Shown: positions 42,301 through 52,696, counted from the stretch's first letter. The stretch is DNA of 64,000 bases from Nemophila menziesii (GCA_029959085.1 JARWIR010000008.1:5580001-5644000), one strand, 5' to 3'. The notes: generated from the letters alone by a model not told the origin. Numbers and translations are program-made.

Positions 42301-43435
42301 TATCAATTCTATTAATCTTCCTTCTGCTCATTGTTTTAGCAAAGAAATACCTGGTATTCTTATCGCCTTTTTTAATATGTAGATCTCTCGCTCTATCTTC
42401 CCAAAACATTTCTTCAATTCTCCATAATTCTTCAATTTCTTTCCTTATCATATATTCTCTATCAACTAACTCTTTATGAAACTGACAGTTATTAAGCTCA
42501 GTAAGTTCTTTTTGTAATATTTCGATCCTTCTTCTATTATTATAAAATGTTCTTTTACTCCATCCTTGTAAAGCAAGACAAGTGGCATCACGTTTATTAC
42601 AAAAATCCATAATGCTATTGGATTTAGTATTTGATCTCCAATTATCTCTGATGATGTCTTTACACTGAGAGTGTTCAATCCATCTTGATTCGAATATAAA
42701 ATATTTTTCGTACTTATCGCATTTTTTAAATCGTTTAAGAATAAGCGGTGAGTGATCGGATCCAATAGCCGGAGGTACAATAATTGAAGCATCTGGAAAG
42801 GTTGCACACCAATCTATACTTGCGAGAGCACGATCAATTCTTTCTTTGATATTTTCTTGATCTTTTCTATGATTATCCCAAGTAAAATAGCAACCTTTGC
42901 TTGGAATATCCACAAGGTGATTATAATTGATAAACTCGTTAAATTTAAGAACTCGTTCAAGATTTGGTGGTTTCTTACCTTTTTTCTCATCAAAGTTAGC
43001 TATGTCATTAAAGTCTCCAATAATAATATACGGCTTGTCCATATCTTTAACCTTCTTATTGAGAGATTGCCAAAACTTAGCTTTCTCTTCCTCCTTACTA
43101 GGCGCATAAACACAACACAATACCCAAGAAACGTCATTCGATTCATTAACTTCTAACATTACAATATTAGATGACTTAAACAAGACAGAAATAGAGATAG
43201 ACTCCTTCCAAACTACTACGATCCCCCCAGACCTATAAGCTCTTCCTTCGGGGTCGATCACAAGATTATTATCAAAAGCTTTGAGATGAGAACAAGCTTT
43301 AAAATCCTTCTTCCTCAAGCGACTTTCAAGCAAACAAGCTAAAGAAACATTATTTTTCCTAATCAAGGACTTAAACGAACTTCTCGTCAGGGGCGCCCTA
43401 ACTCCCTGACAGTTCCACACCATAATACTATCCAT
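39302..43435 (-). CDS. ORF2: LINE ORF2: endonuclease, reverse transcriptase, zinc-finger and RNase H protein
   Basis: The protein has 1377 residues from the ATG at 43435; the codon before it is GTG. Residues 1 to about 230 are an APE-type endonuclease (VWNCQGVRAP, LLESRL, IIGDFNDIAN, GSDHSPLIL). The reverse transcriptase spans roughly residues 440-780 (GPDGVPGKFY, DYRPIACANFCYKIIAKIL, LDMEKAYDQVNW, LRQGDPLSPLLFSL, active site LLFADDALFF). A zf-RVT region follows (residues about 1030-1110: WNSIWGANVQSKIKNFGWK, CEWCEMEGENVTHLILRCPF). A C-terminal RNase H (about 1230-1370) keeps its acidic residues (CDTSF, EGEAWAM, YSDNLEL, TADALAK). All motifs are intact and there is no stop, so it may encode an active enzyme that copies LINE RNA at the target site. 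Confidence 0.95.
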   Translation of the reverse strand: MDSIMVWNCQGVRAPLTRSSFKSLIRKNNVSLACLLESRLRKKDFKACSHLKAFDNNLVIDPEGRAYRSGGIVVVWKESISISVLFKSSNIVMLEVNESNDVSWVLCCVYAPSKEEEKAKFWQSLNKKVKDMDKPYIIIGDFNDIANFDEKKGKKPPNLERVLKFNEFINYNHLVDIPSKGCYFTWDNHRKDQENIKERIDRALASIDWCATFPDASIIVPPAIGSDHSPLILKRFKKCDKYEKYFIFESRWIEHSQCKDIIRDNWRSNTKSNSIMDFCNKRDATCLALQGWSKRTFYNNRRRIEILQKELTELNNCQFHKELVDREYMIRKEIEELWRIEEMFWEDRARDLHIKKGDKNTRYFFAKTMSRRKINRIDMIKTGDGEWTEKPKEIKNTINSYYQNLFKENPTEDSANITQYIPSKVTYAMNEELTRLPIMEEVTKAAFNMSGSKAPGPDGVPGKFYHEFWETIKNDIFNLVKDFFESNLDLKKINDSVITLIPKGTSQENVKDYRPIACANFCYKIIAKILATRLQGFMDELVSPTQTAFIKGRSIQDNILIAQEISFFLNNKRTTKKYYAAIKLDMEKAYDQVNWSFLAKTLFALGFCDKWVGWIMNCVTSVSFQVKVNGQRLKKFYPTQGLRQGDPLSPLLFSLLTESLISLINFHCREGDIKGINITRQCPTITHLLFADDALFFINVNQKEIETFKEVMKKYCMASGQRINFHKSSVFFSKNTPNEVRDNFSSLLNIRNTNDLGKYMGIPLSVKRAKSQNLNYIKDRLLNKSRSWMANLLSDGGKEVLIKAVLQAIPNYAMSIFEFPKTLCKKMSSIVANFWWDTSHKKRIHWVAWNKIARSKKIGGLGFRDFHKMNIAMLAAQAWRILHKPESFVSRVLKAIYFPDCEMWDAKLYKKRSWSWCSLFKGLQFLKKHCIWQVGNGTQINIWKHCWIKEGFYAPRPDDCPVEKVSELFSYHGYGWDFDKLKSVFSNEVVSLIQNIPIFKDNKVDKIIWPFSKNGDYCTKSGYHAMINEEITNVAQTSRNGEVLKSELWNSIWGANVQSKIKNFGWKICNNAIPTKNNLVRRRCLKEDVCEWCEMEGENVTHLILRCPFSQEVWAKSPLQIRIDVSCQDNMAEWLLKTIKSFSTNGWDKKVVTAYILSIMWNIWKERMRCFHEKKKWSIEDIFYRVKDSMRRFFGDKINMWHNKSERRNERTTIIDNPASEDTADMIWMCDTSFINRNSHAGIAGVGINSSGRIERKINLRCKIKDVIEGEAWAMLLAMRSSHDLTSQRVSFYSDNLELIQGIKQKTGLHWSLKPILSEIESWIGRYPGWEVKHINRCYNTTADALAKCIRRNIIIPSWMDCSLVDFDRMLNNLCNI

Positions 43436-44493
43436 CACACCCAGCCGCTTTGTGAAAAACAGCCGTGGTACTATTTTAGGCCATCGATCTATTTAAATAA
43501 AGTTTAAAAAGAAATTTGCAGAAGACTTTTTCTAGGCCATCGATCTTTTTTCTTGCATGTGATTAAAAAAACAAATTTTTGGAAGATCAAAGACTTTATA
43601 AAAGTGTAGGAATCTTTATGATTAAAAACACAGAAGGCTCAATGCATGTGAGATTAATTGAAAGGGAAAGAGGATAAAATAACAAAAGTTAGGAAAAAAG
43701 AGTTGAAGGATTCACAATTAAAGGTGAAATAAGCGGCCAATAGGTAGACTTAGTGAGAACAAAGGAGAAACTTTTAAGCGACAACCAAAAGCCCAAAAGA
43801 TTTGCAGTGGGAATTTAGACACAAATGGAAGTAGAAGAACAATTAAAACACAAATATAAAACAAAAGAGAGCAACAATAGAGGATTAGCTAGCTAAAACA
43901 AGTGATTTGAAAGAGAAAATTCTTCCATAAGCGGCCAACCAATTCAATAATCGATCATTCAAAGACAATAAAGGAGTTTTTGTTGTTACCTTCGGAAGCC
44001 ATTGTTGATCGGAACTCGAAAGAAAGCAGAGAATTAGATCTTGAAGAACAGGCGGAAGAGCCCAATTACTTCAAACGATTCTGAGAATAAAATACGCATG
44101 AAATTGTTGACCTTGTTAAAAGAAAGATATACACCTCGGTTCACCCAAAAGCAAAATATTCCATTGCATGTGTATAATTAGTACACTGATCTTAAAATTA
44201 ATGCTTCTTTCCCCATAAACAAACAGGATCTAGTTCAGAAAATGAGTAATACACTCGTGCATGTTAAGGAAAGGGTAAGTTAAGAAAGCAAGATGAGAGA
44301 ATATTGACTAAAAGAATCGTTATTAATCATTTATAAAGATAGAAAGATAGAAAGGATAGAAGAAGATACATATGCATCAAGCGAGGATTGAGAATGGTAA
44401 TTGATAAGAATTTTGCAGAACTTTAGGCCATCGATCTTCTTTTAGAGAGAAGTTTTTAGAGAGAAGGCAGAGAAAAAGTTTCTTCTCGTAAGA
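43436..44493 (-). other. 1-kb upstream region of LINE A without ORF1
   Basis: L1-type plant LINEs usually carry an ORF1 (DUF4283/CCHC) before ORF2, but no frame longer than 60 codons exists here. On the - strand an ATG near 44006 opens a short frame (MASEGNNKNSFIVFE, 15 codons). The word AGATCGATGGCCTA occurs three times (near 43480, 43533 and 44428), the outer copies at both ends of the region. It may be an internally deleted ORF1 region or an unusual 5' UTR. Confidence 0.6.
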
Positions 44494-44557
44494 TTCTTAT
44501 TACTACTCATTGATCACAATTTCTCCTCCATATACATTCGTTTTTTTGTTTTACTAT

Positions 44558-45026
44558 GCCATTATTTGGATTCAGATTATCAAAGGAAAGGAAATGATAG
44601 AAATATAAAAATATTAAAGGAATGGAAATGAAAATAATAACCATGTTTGGATTATAAAAATTTTAATAAAGGAAAAGAAAGTAATTGATTAAGGAATCAC
44701 TTGTTTGGATTCACATTATTAAAGGAAAGAAAAGGATTATTTTACACAAAAATACCTTTATACCATTTTTGTGTTATGTAGAAATATTATTTATTAAAAT
44801 TATAAGGTTAGTTGTGACATTTAAAAAAAAAATCATTTCCTTTCCTTTGAAATGACTTCAAAATGGGAGGATTAAATAATTGACGTTTTAAAGGAAAAGA
44901 AAGGATTCGGCAATCCATTGAATTACTTTCCTTTAATTAAAAATCGAATTCAAACAAAGGAAAAGAAAATTTATTCCTATCATTTCTTTTTCTTTCCTTT
45001 AAAAAAATGAATCCAAACAATACATA
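44558..45026. mobile_element. MITE-like element with TTTGGATTCA terminal inverted repeats
   Basis: The left end 'tatttggattcagattatcaaagg...aaatgatag' and the right end 'ctatcatttctttttctttcc...tgaatccaaacaata' are inverted copies over about 45 bases. Further direct copies of 'tgtttggatt' with 'aaaggaaa' lie inside (near 44645 and 44702). It is about 470 bp, AT-rich and without an ORF. The target duplication could not be fixed. Confidence 0.6.
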
Positions 45027-45039
45027 ATTGTCTCATAGC

Positions 45040-45505
45040 ATGAAATCAAATACCTTATATACTTAATTTACCTTCGAAATTAAATTTAATATGCATAAAT
45101 CTAAAGGATTAAGAACTACAACTGCTCGTATTGATGATTTTTGGAAAACATCTACACATAAAATTGGTCAAATTAGTGCAAATCAAATGGAAAAAAGTCA
45201 ATGAGAGTCAACTTGAATAAAGCTCTCTAAATTTTTTGTTGGGAGTAATTTATTCCAACAAATCTTTTTTTAGCACTTCCTTTCTTTTTTTCTTCTATTT
45301 TTGCTCTTTCCTCTTTTAGATTCTTTGTTTTTCCCTATTTTGGGATCTAGCAAAGAATTTTTCCACCCAATTTTCTTCTTTCCTCCTTTCTTTCACCGCC
45401 TACTTTTCACTCTTCTTTTTCTTTCTTCATTTCTCTATTTAACTGTCCAATTTTCACTTCCCTTTATCTCTCCTCATCCCTTTCTTCTTTAGTCTCAACT
45501 AATCG
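45040..45505 (+). other. Probable 5' leader of LINE B
   Basis: The region is pyrimidine-rich (45270-45490, runs of T and C) and precedes the ORF1 start near 45506. The T/C-rich frame 45301-45492 has no family match and is read as leader. The precise 5' end of LINE B cannot be seen. Confidence 0.4.
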
Positions 45506-46118
45506 ATGACTAAAATGTTAAACTCCACTAGAATCAATACTTCAACTAAGAATAACAAATCCGAACCTCGCCAAAACCCTCGTTTTAGAGTATAACGAAG
45601 CTTATTTTGTCACCGGCTGAAGATGTTTCACAAGTCAACACTCCAGCTAACACTCTAGTTCAAGTTCAAGGATCTGCTACTAAATCAATTGGTGAATGTG
45701 GATCTAGTCAAGGTACATCTAATCATTTGCAATTCGGTGATTTTGTTGTAGATTCTACGCATAAAATCAGCATATAAAATGGAACAGAGTAAGGTTCATA
45801 TCAAATCTCATACGTGTTCAACTCTCGTTGAACGTTATGCTAAAGAATCTTTGGAACTCGATTATCATGAACCTATACTTCATAATAGGAAAAACATACT
45901 AAGCTGTCTCCTGATGTGCTTGAAGAAGGAGCTAAACTTTGGGTAAACTGTTAGGTTGGACAATTCATGGACAATCCTCTACCATTTTACACCATAACAA
46001 ATTTCATTAAGTTTCTATGGAATAAGTTTGGTAAGGTTGAAATAAATTTGAGTAGTAACGGTATTTTCATATTCAAATGTGAAAACGAGCAATATTATAA
46101 TCGTGCTTTGGAACATAT
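45506..46118 (+). pseudogene. ORF1: LINE B ORF1, N-terminal part with DUF4283-type domain
   Basis: After the ATG near 45506 there are stops and frame changes. The last open part (45967-46118) encodes FIKFLWNKFGKVEI, NGIFIFKCENEQYYNRALEHI, matching the DUF4283 domain of plant LINE ORF1 and the homologous NFVRYQWKELGKVNI of LINE C. The remainder of the frame after 46118 is copia LTR sequence. ORF1 proteins bind LINE RNA; this one is dead. Confidence 0.75.
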
Positions 46119-47098
46119 TGTTATTAGAAATAACCACCAGTTGTACAAAAGAAAATGGTTTCCGGAAAAACGACTGGAAAACGAAAAAAGATTTGAAGTA
46201 ATCTAACTATTACAATAAAACTGAAATGCGATTACAAAAATCGAATAACAATACACGGAAATGCGATTACAAAATCGAATTAAAAATTACACGGAAATAG
46301 TTACGAAAACAAACTTACACGGAAAAGAAAAACGAGCCTAATCCTCGGTCGTTAAAAAGATATTCCTGCGGAACCCGGTATCTCTAACGGAATGGAAAAG
46401 CTAACCACTAGTTTAGTATTATTTTAGAGGGTGAGAGAAGAGGCAGAGTTTCTTTTTTTCCTTTGTAATTCGTAGTTGTAGAGAGTGGAATGGGAGCTCT
46501 ATATATAGGGGTGAGGAGTGGAATACACAAGCCTTCAGAAACGTCCCCATTAAGTCCCATGATTCTCTCCCGGATTTGACTTGATTGGGTTGACGTTTTG
46601 ATTGCTTTGTAACCCCCACGTTTATAATATTCTGTAACAGCTATGTTGACCTTTTGATTTCCCACGTGTTTGACTTGACTAAGTAACAGCTGCTGAATAT
46701 CCTTTCCCTTTAACGTGTGCGAGATTAGTGGAGGTTTGTCTCTACGTTTGGAGTAGTCAACCACTACTATAAGAGCTGGTACAAAATCCACTTCATTTTT
46801 CATTTTTTGACTCCCCAAACTCCCCAAACTCCCCACGACCCACGCCCCACGCCTTACGCCGTCGCCGGTGCCGGTGCCGGTGCCGGGCCTGGCCGGGCGG
46901 GTGGGTGGTGGTGGTGGTGGTGCGCGCGTGTGGGCTAAACCACTGCCTTGCCATGTACATGGTTATTGGCTATTTGGACTTAGTTAAAATCACTAAGTAT
47001 AAAAGTAGTTATATAAACTTATATCCCACCGATGTGGGAAAAGTATAAAACCATTTTTGACTATCAAATGGTCCAATGGAGATAGCACATATCCAACA
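46119..47098 (-). repeat. 3' LTR of the copia element
   Basis: On the + strand it runs from TGTTATTAGA to ATATCCAACA. It has a TATA box (- strand, 46500-46507), a GCCGGT hexamer array (46862-46885) and a GGT run. It is longer than the other LTR mainly because of the hexamer array. A 142-codon frame (46408-46836, -) is repeated in the other LTR (52024-52452). Confidence 0.92.
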
Positions 47099-47617
47099 AT
47101 CCCCCACACATTTGAATGTCAACAAAAGGTTTGGTGAGAAGGTTCCGGAAAGAAGAATGGGTGAATTGTACTTAAGTGTCAATATCTTGCGATTTGAACT
47201 GACACGTAGTGAAGTGAGGCAACCACCGAATTCCGTTTAAGTGAACTTACTCTTGAACTTTAACGGTTATCGATCGAGACCCTCACAGCATATACTCTAC
47301 CCAATTCAAGGTTATGGTCCCCTCTAACATCACCTTTTGGTTCATCAAGTCCTTCTCTAAGGACCACCCTTAAAGGGCTATGAACTTGGTGGATTTATTC
47401 ATTTGAGAGTGGTGCAAGGACGTCTCCTCAACACTCTACCATGAATATTTGGGTTTCAAAGTTACCCTTGAATTCATCAAGTCCTTCTCCAAAGAACCAC
47501 CATAAAGGCTATGAATTCAACACTCGGTACGCCTTTTTCATCAAGTCCTTCTCAAAAGGACCACCATAAGTGGCTATGAACAAGACGATTTAGGTTTGAG
47601 CCTTAGGGATGGGGAAA
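47099..47617 (-). other. Purine tract and 3' untranslated region of the copia element
   Basis: On the - strand ATGTGTGGGGGAT ends at the LTR border (47099). Three imperfect direct repeats of 'ttcatcaagtccttctc..aggaccacc...ggctatgaa' lie near 47342, 47474 and 47539 on the + strand. I see no ORF. Confidence 0.7.
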
Positions 47618-49432
47618 TCACATTGACTCATTAGTCATATGTTCCCACTTAATGGGTTTTAGTCCCATCCCCCTCGACGTCTCCAGGACTAGTCTCCTGG
47701 TCAAGCCTTTGGTGAACGGATCAGCTAGATTCTCCTCTGATTGTACAAATTCCAAGGCTATCACACCATTCTTCAGTAATTGTCTTACTGACCCATGTCT
47801 GATGCGAATATGTCTCTTCTTCCCATTATAGGAGCTATTATGAGCGACTCCAATGGATGCTTGTGAATCACAGTGGATACATACAGGTGTGGCACTTCCT
47901 TCCCAAAGTGGCACATCCGATAAGAGACTTCTCAACCACTCAGCTTCTTGCCCAGCTAACTCTAGTGCTATGAACTCAGACTCCATGGTGGAGCGTGCTA
48001 TACAAGTCTGTTTGGAAGACTTCCACGATACAACACCTCCCCCTAAGGAGAACACATAACCACTGGTGGAGTTTACTTCGTCATTGTTAGAGATCCAGTT
48101 TGCATCACAAAAACCCTCAAGGACTGCAGGGAATTTGTTATAGTGCAAGCCTAGATCGATGGTACCCCTCAAGTATTTCAATAGACGGCGAAGTGCAACC
48201 CAGTGGTCACTACTCGGGTTATGAGTGTAGCAACTAAGTCTACTCACGGCATAGGCAATATCGGGTCGAGTATAGTTCATTAAGAACATTACACTTCCTA
48301 TGATTTTAGCATATTCATTTTGGGACACAGCATCCCCAACATGTTTGGATAAATTAATGCTAGAATCATAAGGAGTATTTACAGGCGTTACCTCAAAGGA
48401 ATTGAACTTCTTCAGCATCCTTTCTACGTAATGAGACTGATTCAGGGTAATACCATTACTGCTTCTAATGATTTTTACCCCAAGTATTACATCAGCTTCT
48501 CCCATATCTTTCATGTCGAATCTGGAAGACAAGAAGCGTTTAGTCTCATTTATAATATGAATAGTAGTACCGAAGATGAGCATGTCATCTACATAAAGGC
48601 AGATGATAACACATTCTGAATCTGTTACCTTGGAGTAAACACATGAGTCAGAAGTGTTAGCTACAAACCCATATGAAATGAGAGTACTATCTAGTTTTTC
48701 ATACCATTTTTTCGGTGCCTGTTTCAAACCATACAAGGATTTTTTCAACTTACACACTTTGTCCCCTTGACCAGGGACCACACACCCTTCAGGTTGAGCC
48801 ATGTTGATCTCTTCATCTAGATCTCCGTTCAAGAACGCGGTTTTGACATCCATTTGATGTATTACAAGTTCGTGAATGACAGCTAAAGCAATAAGGGTTC
48901 TTATCGTGGCAATTTTGGTCACTGGGGAATAGGTATCAAAGTAATCTTGACCTTTCTTTTGGGTGAAGCCCTTAATAACAAGTCTGGCTTTGAATTTTTC
49001 TATTGAGCCATCGGGTCTCAACTTTTTCTTAAAAATCCATTTGCTACCCCTAGGTAAGTCGGTTAATTCCCATGTGTGGTTGCTTTTAATTGACTCAAGT
49101 TCACTATTAATAGCCTCTTTCCAAAAACTAGCATCTATAGATTTTAAAGTATCATCATAAGTTTTTGGGTCATCCTCCATGAGGAAGCAATTGACTATCT
49201 GTTCGTCTAATAGATCAATGTGAGAACCTTCTGTTATAAAGGCTGTTATAAAGTCAGGGCCGAAGCTAGACTCGATCCTGCGCCTCTTACTTCTCCTAGG
49301 TTCTTCCTCGGGAATACTACTAGGCTCCATAGAAGTGGAGGGGTTAGGAAAAACATCACAAAGAGGTACAAAATCATTAGTAGATAAGTTATCAACAGGT
49401 AAAGAAGCATTGACAGTATTTAAATCTTTCAA
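47618..49432 (-). pseudogene. RT-RH: Copia reverse transcriptase and RNase H segment
   Basis: The segment has 604 codons open; the first codon is TTG, so it is a continuation of a broken polyprotein and not a gene start. Residues about 70-350 are copia RT ([54 protein letters not shown], active site [11 protein letters not shown]). Residues about 390-590 are RNase H ([51 protein letters not shown]). All catalytic motifs are intact. It is separated from the upstream segment by at least two frameshifts between 49433 and 49680. Confidence 0.88.
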
Positions 49433-49625
49433 AGGGAAAACATGTTCAAAGAACTCAGCGTCTCTAGATTCACAAATAGAGTTATATTCTAATGATAAGA
49501 ATCTGTATGCCGCACTATTCTGAGCGTACCCTACGAAAATTGAGTCAACGTTTTGGGTCCAACGGTGACAATTTTAAAATCAGGTAGTTTGACTTTGGCT
49601 AGGCACCCCCACACTTTTAAAAATT

Positions 49626-51698
49626 TCAGGTTTGGTGGAAAACCCTTTCACATTTCATACGAGGTACCCTTTCACATTTCAGGGATTTATGAGGTACCCT
49701 ATTAAGTACATAACAGGCCGATAGGACAGCTTCCCCCCACATGTTGTTTGGTAAACCTGAACTTATTAACATGGCATTCATAGTCTCTTTAAGGGACCTA
49801 TTCTTCCTTTCTGCTATGCCGTTTTGTTGGGGTGTATAAGGGGCACTTAGTTCGTGGATAATTCCATTTGTTTCAAAAAACTCTTTAAGGGAATTAGAAC
49901 TATACTCGCCTCCTCTATCGGACCTAAGTCGTTTGATTTTACAGTCTAGTTGGTTTTCAACTTCGGCTTTATATTTTAAAAACGCATTTTCCGCCTTATC
50001 TTTAGTTTTAAGAAGATACACTTTAGTAAACCTAGAGTAGTCATCTACGAAGGTTATGTAATAAAGTTTTCCTCCTCTACTGGCGGAGTTTTTAAAATCA
50101 GCTAAGTCCGAATGAACTAATTCAAGCAATTTGGTTTGTCTCGTGGTAACGGATTTAAAAGGTTTTTTCGCAAGTTTGGACTCTACACATATTTGACATT
50201 TTTCAAAGTCATCCACGTTGTTAACGGGTATTAGTCCAAGATTTTTAAGCCTTTTAATAGACGCAACATTTAAATGGCCTAGTCTACCGTGCCACGTTTG
50301 AACGGACTCAACAATATAAGCGGAATTAGATGCATTCTCATTAAGGGTTACAGTGTTTAAAACAAACAAGCCATTATTAAGGTACCCTTTCCCCACGAAT
50401 TCGTCATTTTTAGTGATAATGACTTTTCCCCCCTCGAAGACAAGTTTGAGACTAATTTTGTTAAGGAGAGCCCCGGAAACTAAGTTCCTACGGAGAGAGG
50501 GGACGAAGAGAACATCATTTAGTTCAAGAGTCTTACCAGAGGTGAGTTTGAGGGGAACCTGACCTTTTCCGAGAACAGTAGCGGTAGAAGAGTCACCCAA
50601 GTATACACACTCACCATCAGTTTCCTTTTCGAATTTCTTGAACAAGGCTTTGTTTGCGCAGAAATGGCGAGAAGCTCCAGTGTCAAGGATCCACTCACTC
50701 TTATTCTCTACCAAGTTTACCTCAACCATTACCGCAGCGATTATTTCTTCGGTCTCAGTCAGATTCGCGGCAGCTTTGGGACCCTGGCCAGCTCTAAGGG
50801 GACATTCGAAAGCTTTGTGCCCTTTTTTGCCACAACAGTAACAGGCCCCTTTAGGTTTTTGAATCTTACCAGAGATCTTGAATCCTCCACCTTGTTTGTT
50901 GGTGTTGCCGCGATTCTTGTTTCCCCCAGACTTAGATTTGTTGGACCCTTGTTGCTTTCCCTTCCCTTTGAACCTGTCTTTGTTTCCTTGGCCAGAACCT
51001 TCGACTAGATTAGCTTTGGAGGAATGAGAAGGGAAAAAGATTGACTTATCCTTTAGTCGATTCGCTTCTTCGAATTGGATGTGGCTGATGAGCTCTTGGA
51101 GGGTCATTTCTTTCTTTTTGTGCTTGAGGTGGTTGCGGTATGCACTCCAAGATGGGGGAAATTTCTCAAGCAAAATGTTGTCTTGAAGAATTTCACACAT
51201 CTTCATGCCTTCGGCGATAACCTCCGCGCATAGGTTCTCGTACACATGGAGTTGTTCAGTCATGGGTTTCTGATCCGTAAGTCTAAAGTTATACCAATTC
51301 CCAATCACGTACTTTTTCTTACCCGAATCATCAGCCCCATATTTCTTCTCGAGAGTTTCCCATATGACCTTTGCCGATTTCTCTTTGGCAAGGAGGTCAA
51401 AGATGGGATTAGTAACGCTGTTCAGCATCCAGCCCCGAGCCATGGTGTTAGCTCTTTTGAACCTAGATTCGAGGGCAGCATGCCTAGCTAGCTCTTGTTC
51501 AGTATGGGATCCAATTTCCAAAAGTGGAGGAGCCTCGACTATAGCAAAGTCGAGTTCATACTGTTCAAGGCATATCATTATTTTTTGCGCCCAACGCTTA
51601 TAGTTAGAACCATTAAGGGGTTCCAACTTATTTGCGTCGAGAAGAGGCTTAGTGTTCAAAGAAGAACCAATAGCCGAAATAGGAAGAGCTATTTTCAA
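49626..51698 (-). pseudogene. gag-PR-IN: Copia gag, protease and integrase segment
   Basis: The segment has 690 codons, but the apparent first codon is TTG and no in-frame ATG lies before the LTR; the first internal ATG encodes MICLEQYEL. Gag spans residues 1 to about 280 (NGSNYKRWAQKI, zinc knuckle CYCCGKKGHKAFEC). Protease WILDTGASRHFC is near residue 338. Integrase includes TWHGRLGHLN, CQICVESKL, the catalytic region (LVHSDLADF, VDDYSRF, LRSDRGGEYSS) and NGIAERKNRSLKETMNAM. It ends early in VPHKSLKCERVPRMKCERV, where a direct duplication replaces the usual integrase continuation. Confidence 0.88.
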
Positions 51699-51737
51699 AA
51701 ATAACCGGTGGAAAAGAAAATGAATATCTTTTTAAAT

Positions 51738-52696
51738 TGTTATTAGAAATAACCACCAGTTGTAAAGAAAATGGTTTCCGAAAAAACGACTGGAAAACGA
51801 AAAAAGATTTGAAGTAATCTAACTATTACAATAAAACTGAAATGCGATTACAAAAATCGGATAACAATACACGGAAATGCGATTACAAAATCGAATTAAA
51901 AATTACACGGAAATAGTTACGAAAACAAACTTACACGGATAAGAAAAACGAGCCTAATCCTCGGTCGTTAAAAAGATATTCCGGCGGAACCCGGTATCTC
52001 TAACGGAATGGAAAAACTAACCACTAGTTTAGTATTATTTTAGATGGTGAGAGAAGAGGCAGAGTTTCTTTTTTTCCTTTGTAATTCGTAGCTGTAGAGA
52101 GTGGAATGGGAGCTCTATATATAGGGGTGAGGAGTGGAATACACAAGCCTTCAGAAACGTCCCCATTAAGTCCCATGATTCTCTCCCGGATTTGACTTGA
52201 TTGGGTTGACGTTTTGATTGCTTTGTAACCCCCACGTTTATAATATTCTGTAACAGCTATGTTGACCTTTTGATTTCCCACGTGTTTGACTTGACTAAGT
52301 AACAGCTGCTGAATATCCTTTCCCTTTAACGCGTGCGAGATTAATGGAGGTTTGTCTCTACGTTTGGAGTAGTCAACCACTACTATAAGAGCTGGTAAAA
52401 AATCCACTTCATTTTTCATTTTTTGACTCCCCAAACTCCCCAAACTCCCCACGACCCACGCCCCACGCCTTACGCCGTCGCCGGGCCTGGCCGGGCGGGT
52501 GGGTGGTGGTGGTGGTGGTGCGCGCGTGTGGGCTAAACCACTGCCTTGCCATGTACATGGTTATTGGCTATTTGGACTTAGTTAAAATCACTAAGTATAA
52601 AAGTAGTTATATAAACTTATATCCCACCGATGTGGGAAAAGTATAAAACCATTTTTGACTATCAAATGGTCCAATGGAGATAGCACATATCCAACA
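51738..52696 (-). repeat. 5' LTR of the copia element
   Basis: It matches 46119-47098, with a TATA box at 52116-52123 (- strand). In element orientation it starts TGTTGGATAT at 52696 and ends at 51738. No initiator-tRNA-Met site follows inward of it. Confidence 0.92.

Larger units (their letters stand above)
39255..44493 (-). mobile_element. LINE A: recently inserted L1-type retrotransposon with intact ORF2
   Basis: It is 5239 bp on the - strand. A 21-base poly-A (poly-T at 39255-39275 on the + strand), a 3' UTR of about 26 bases, an intact ORF2 and about 1 kb of upstream sequence are framed by a perfect 15-bp duplication. The perfect duplication and uninterrupted ORF2 indicate a young, possibly competent copy. 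It lacks a recognisable ORF1. Confidence 0.93.
46119..52696 (-). mobile_element. Ty1/copia element inserted in LINE B
   Basis: It is 6578 bp on the - strand. LTRs are at 51738-52696 (5', 959 bp) and 46119-47098 (3', 980 bp), with TSD CATAT at 46114-46118 and 52697-52701. Gag-protease-integrase and RT-RNase H lie in two separate open segments. The purine tract before the 3' LTR is present (ATGTGTGGGGGAT on the - strand). The primer site and normal leader after the 5' LTR are missing. Removing the element restores the LINE text ALEHI-WHVNGKLL. Confidence 0.92.
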
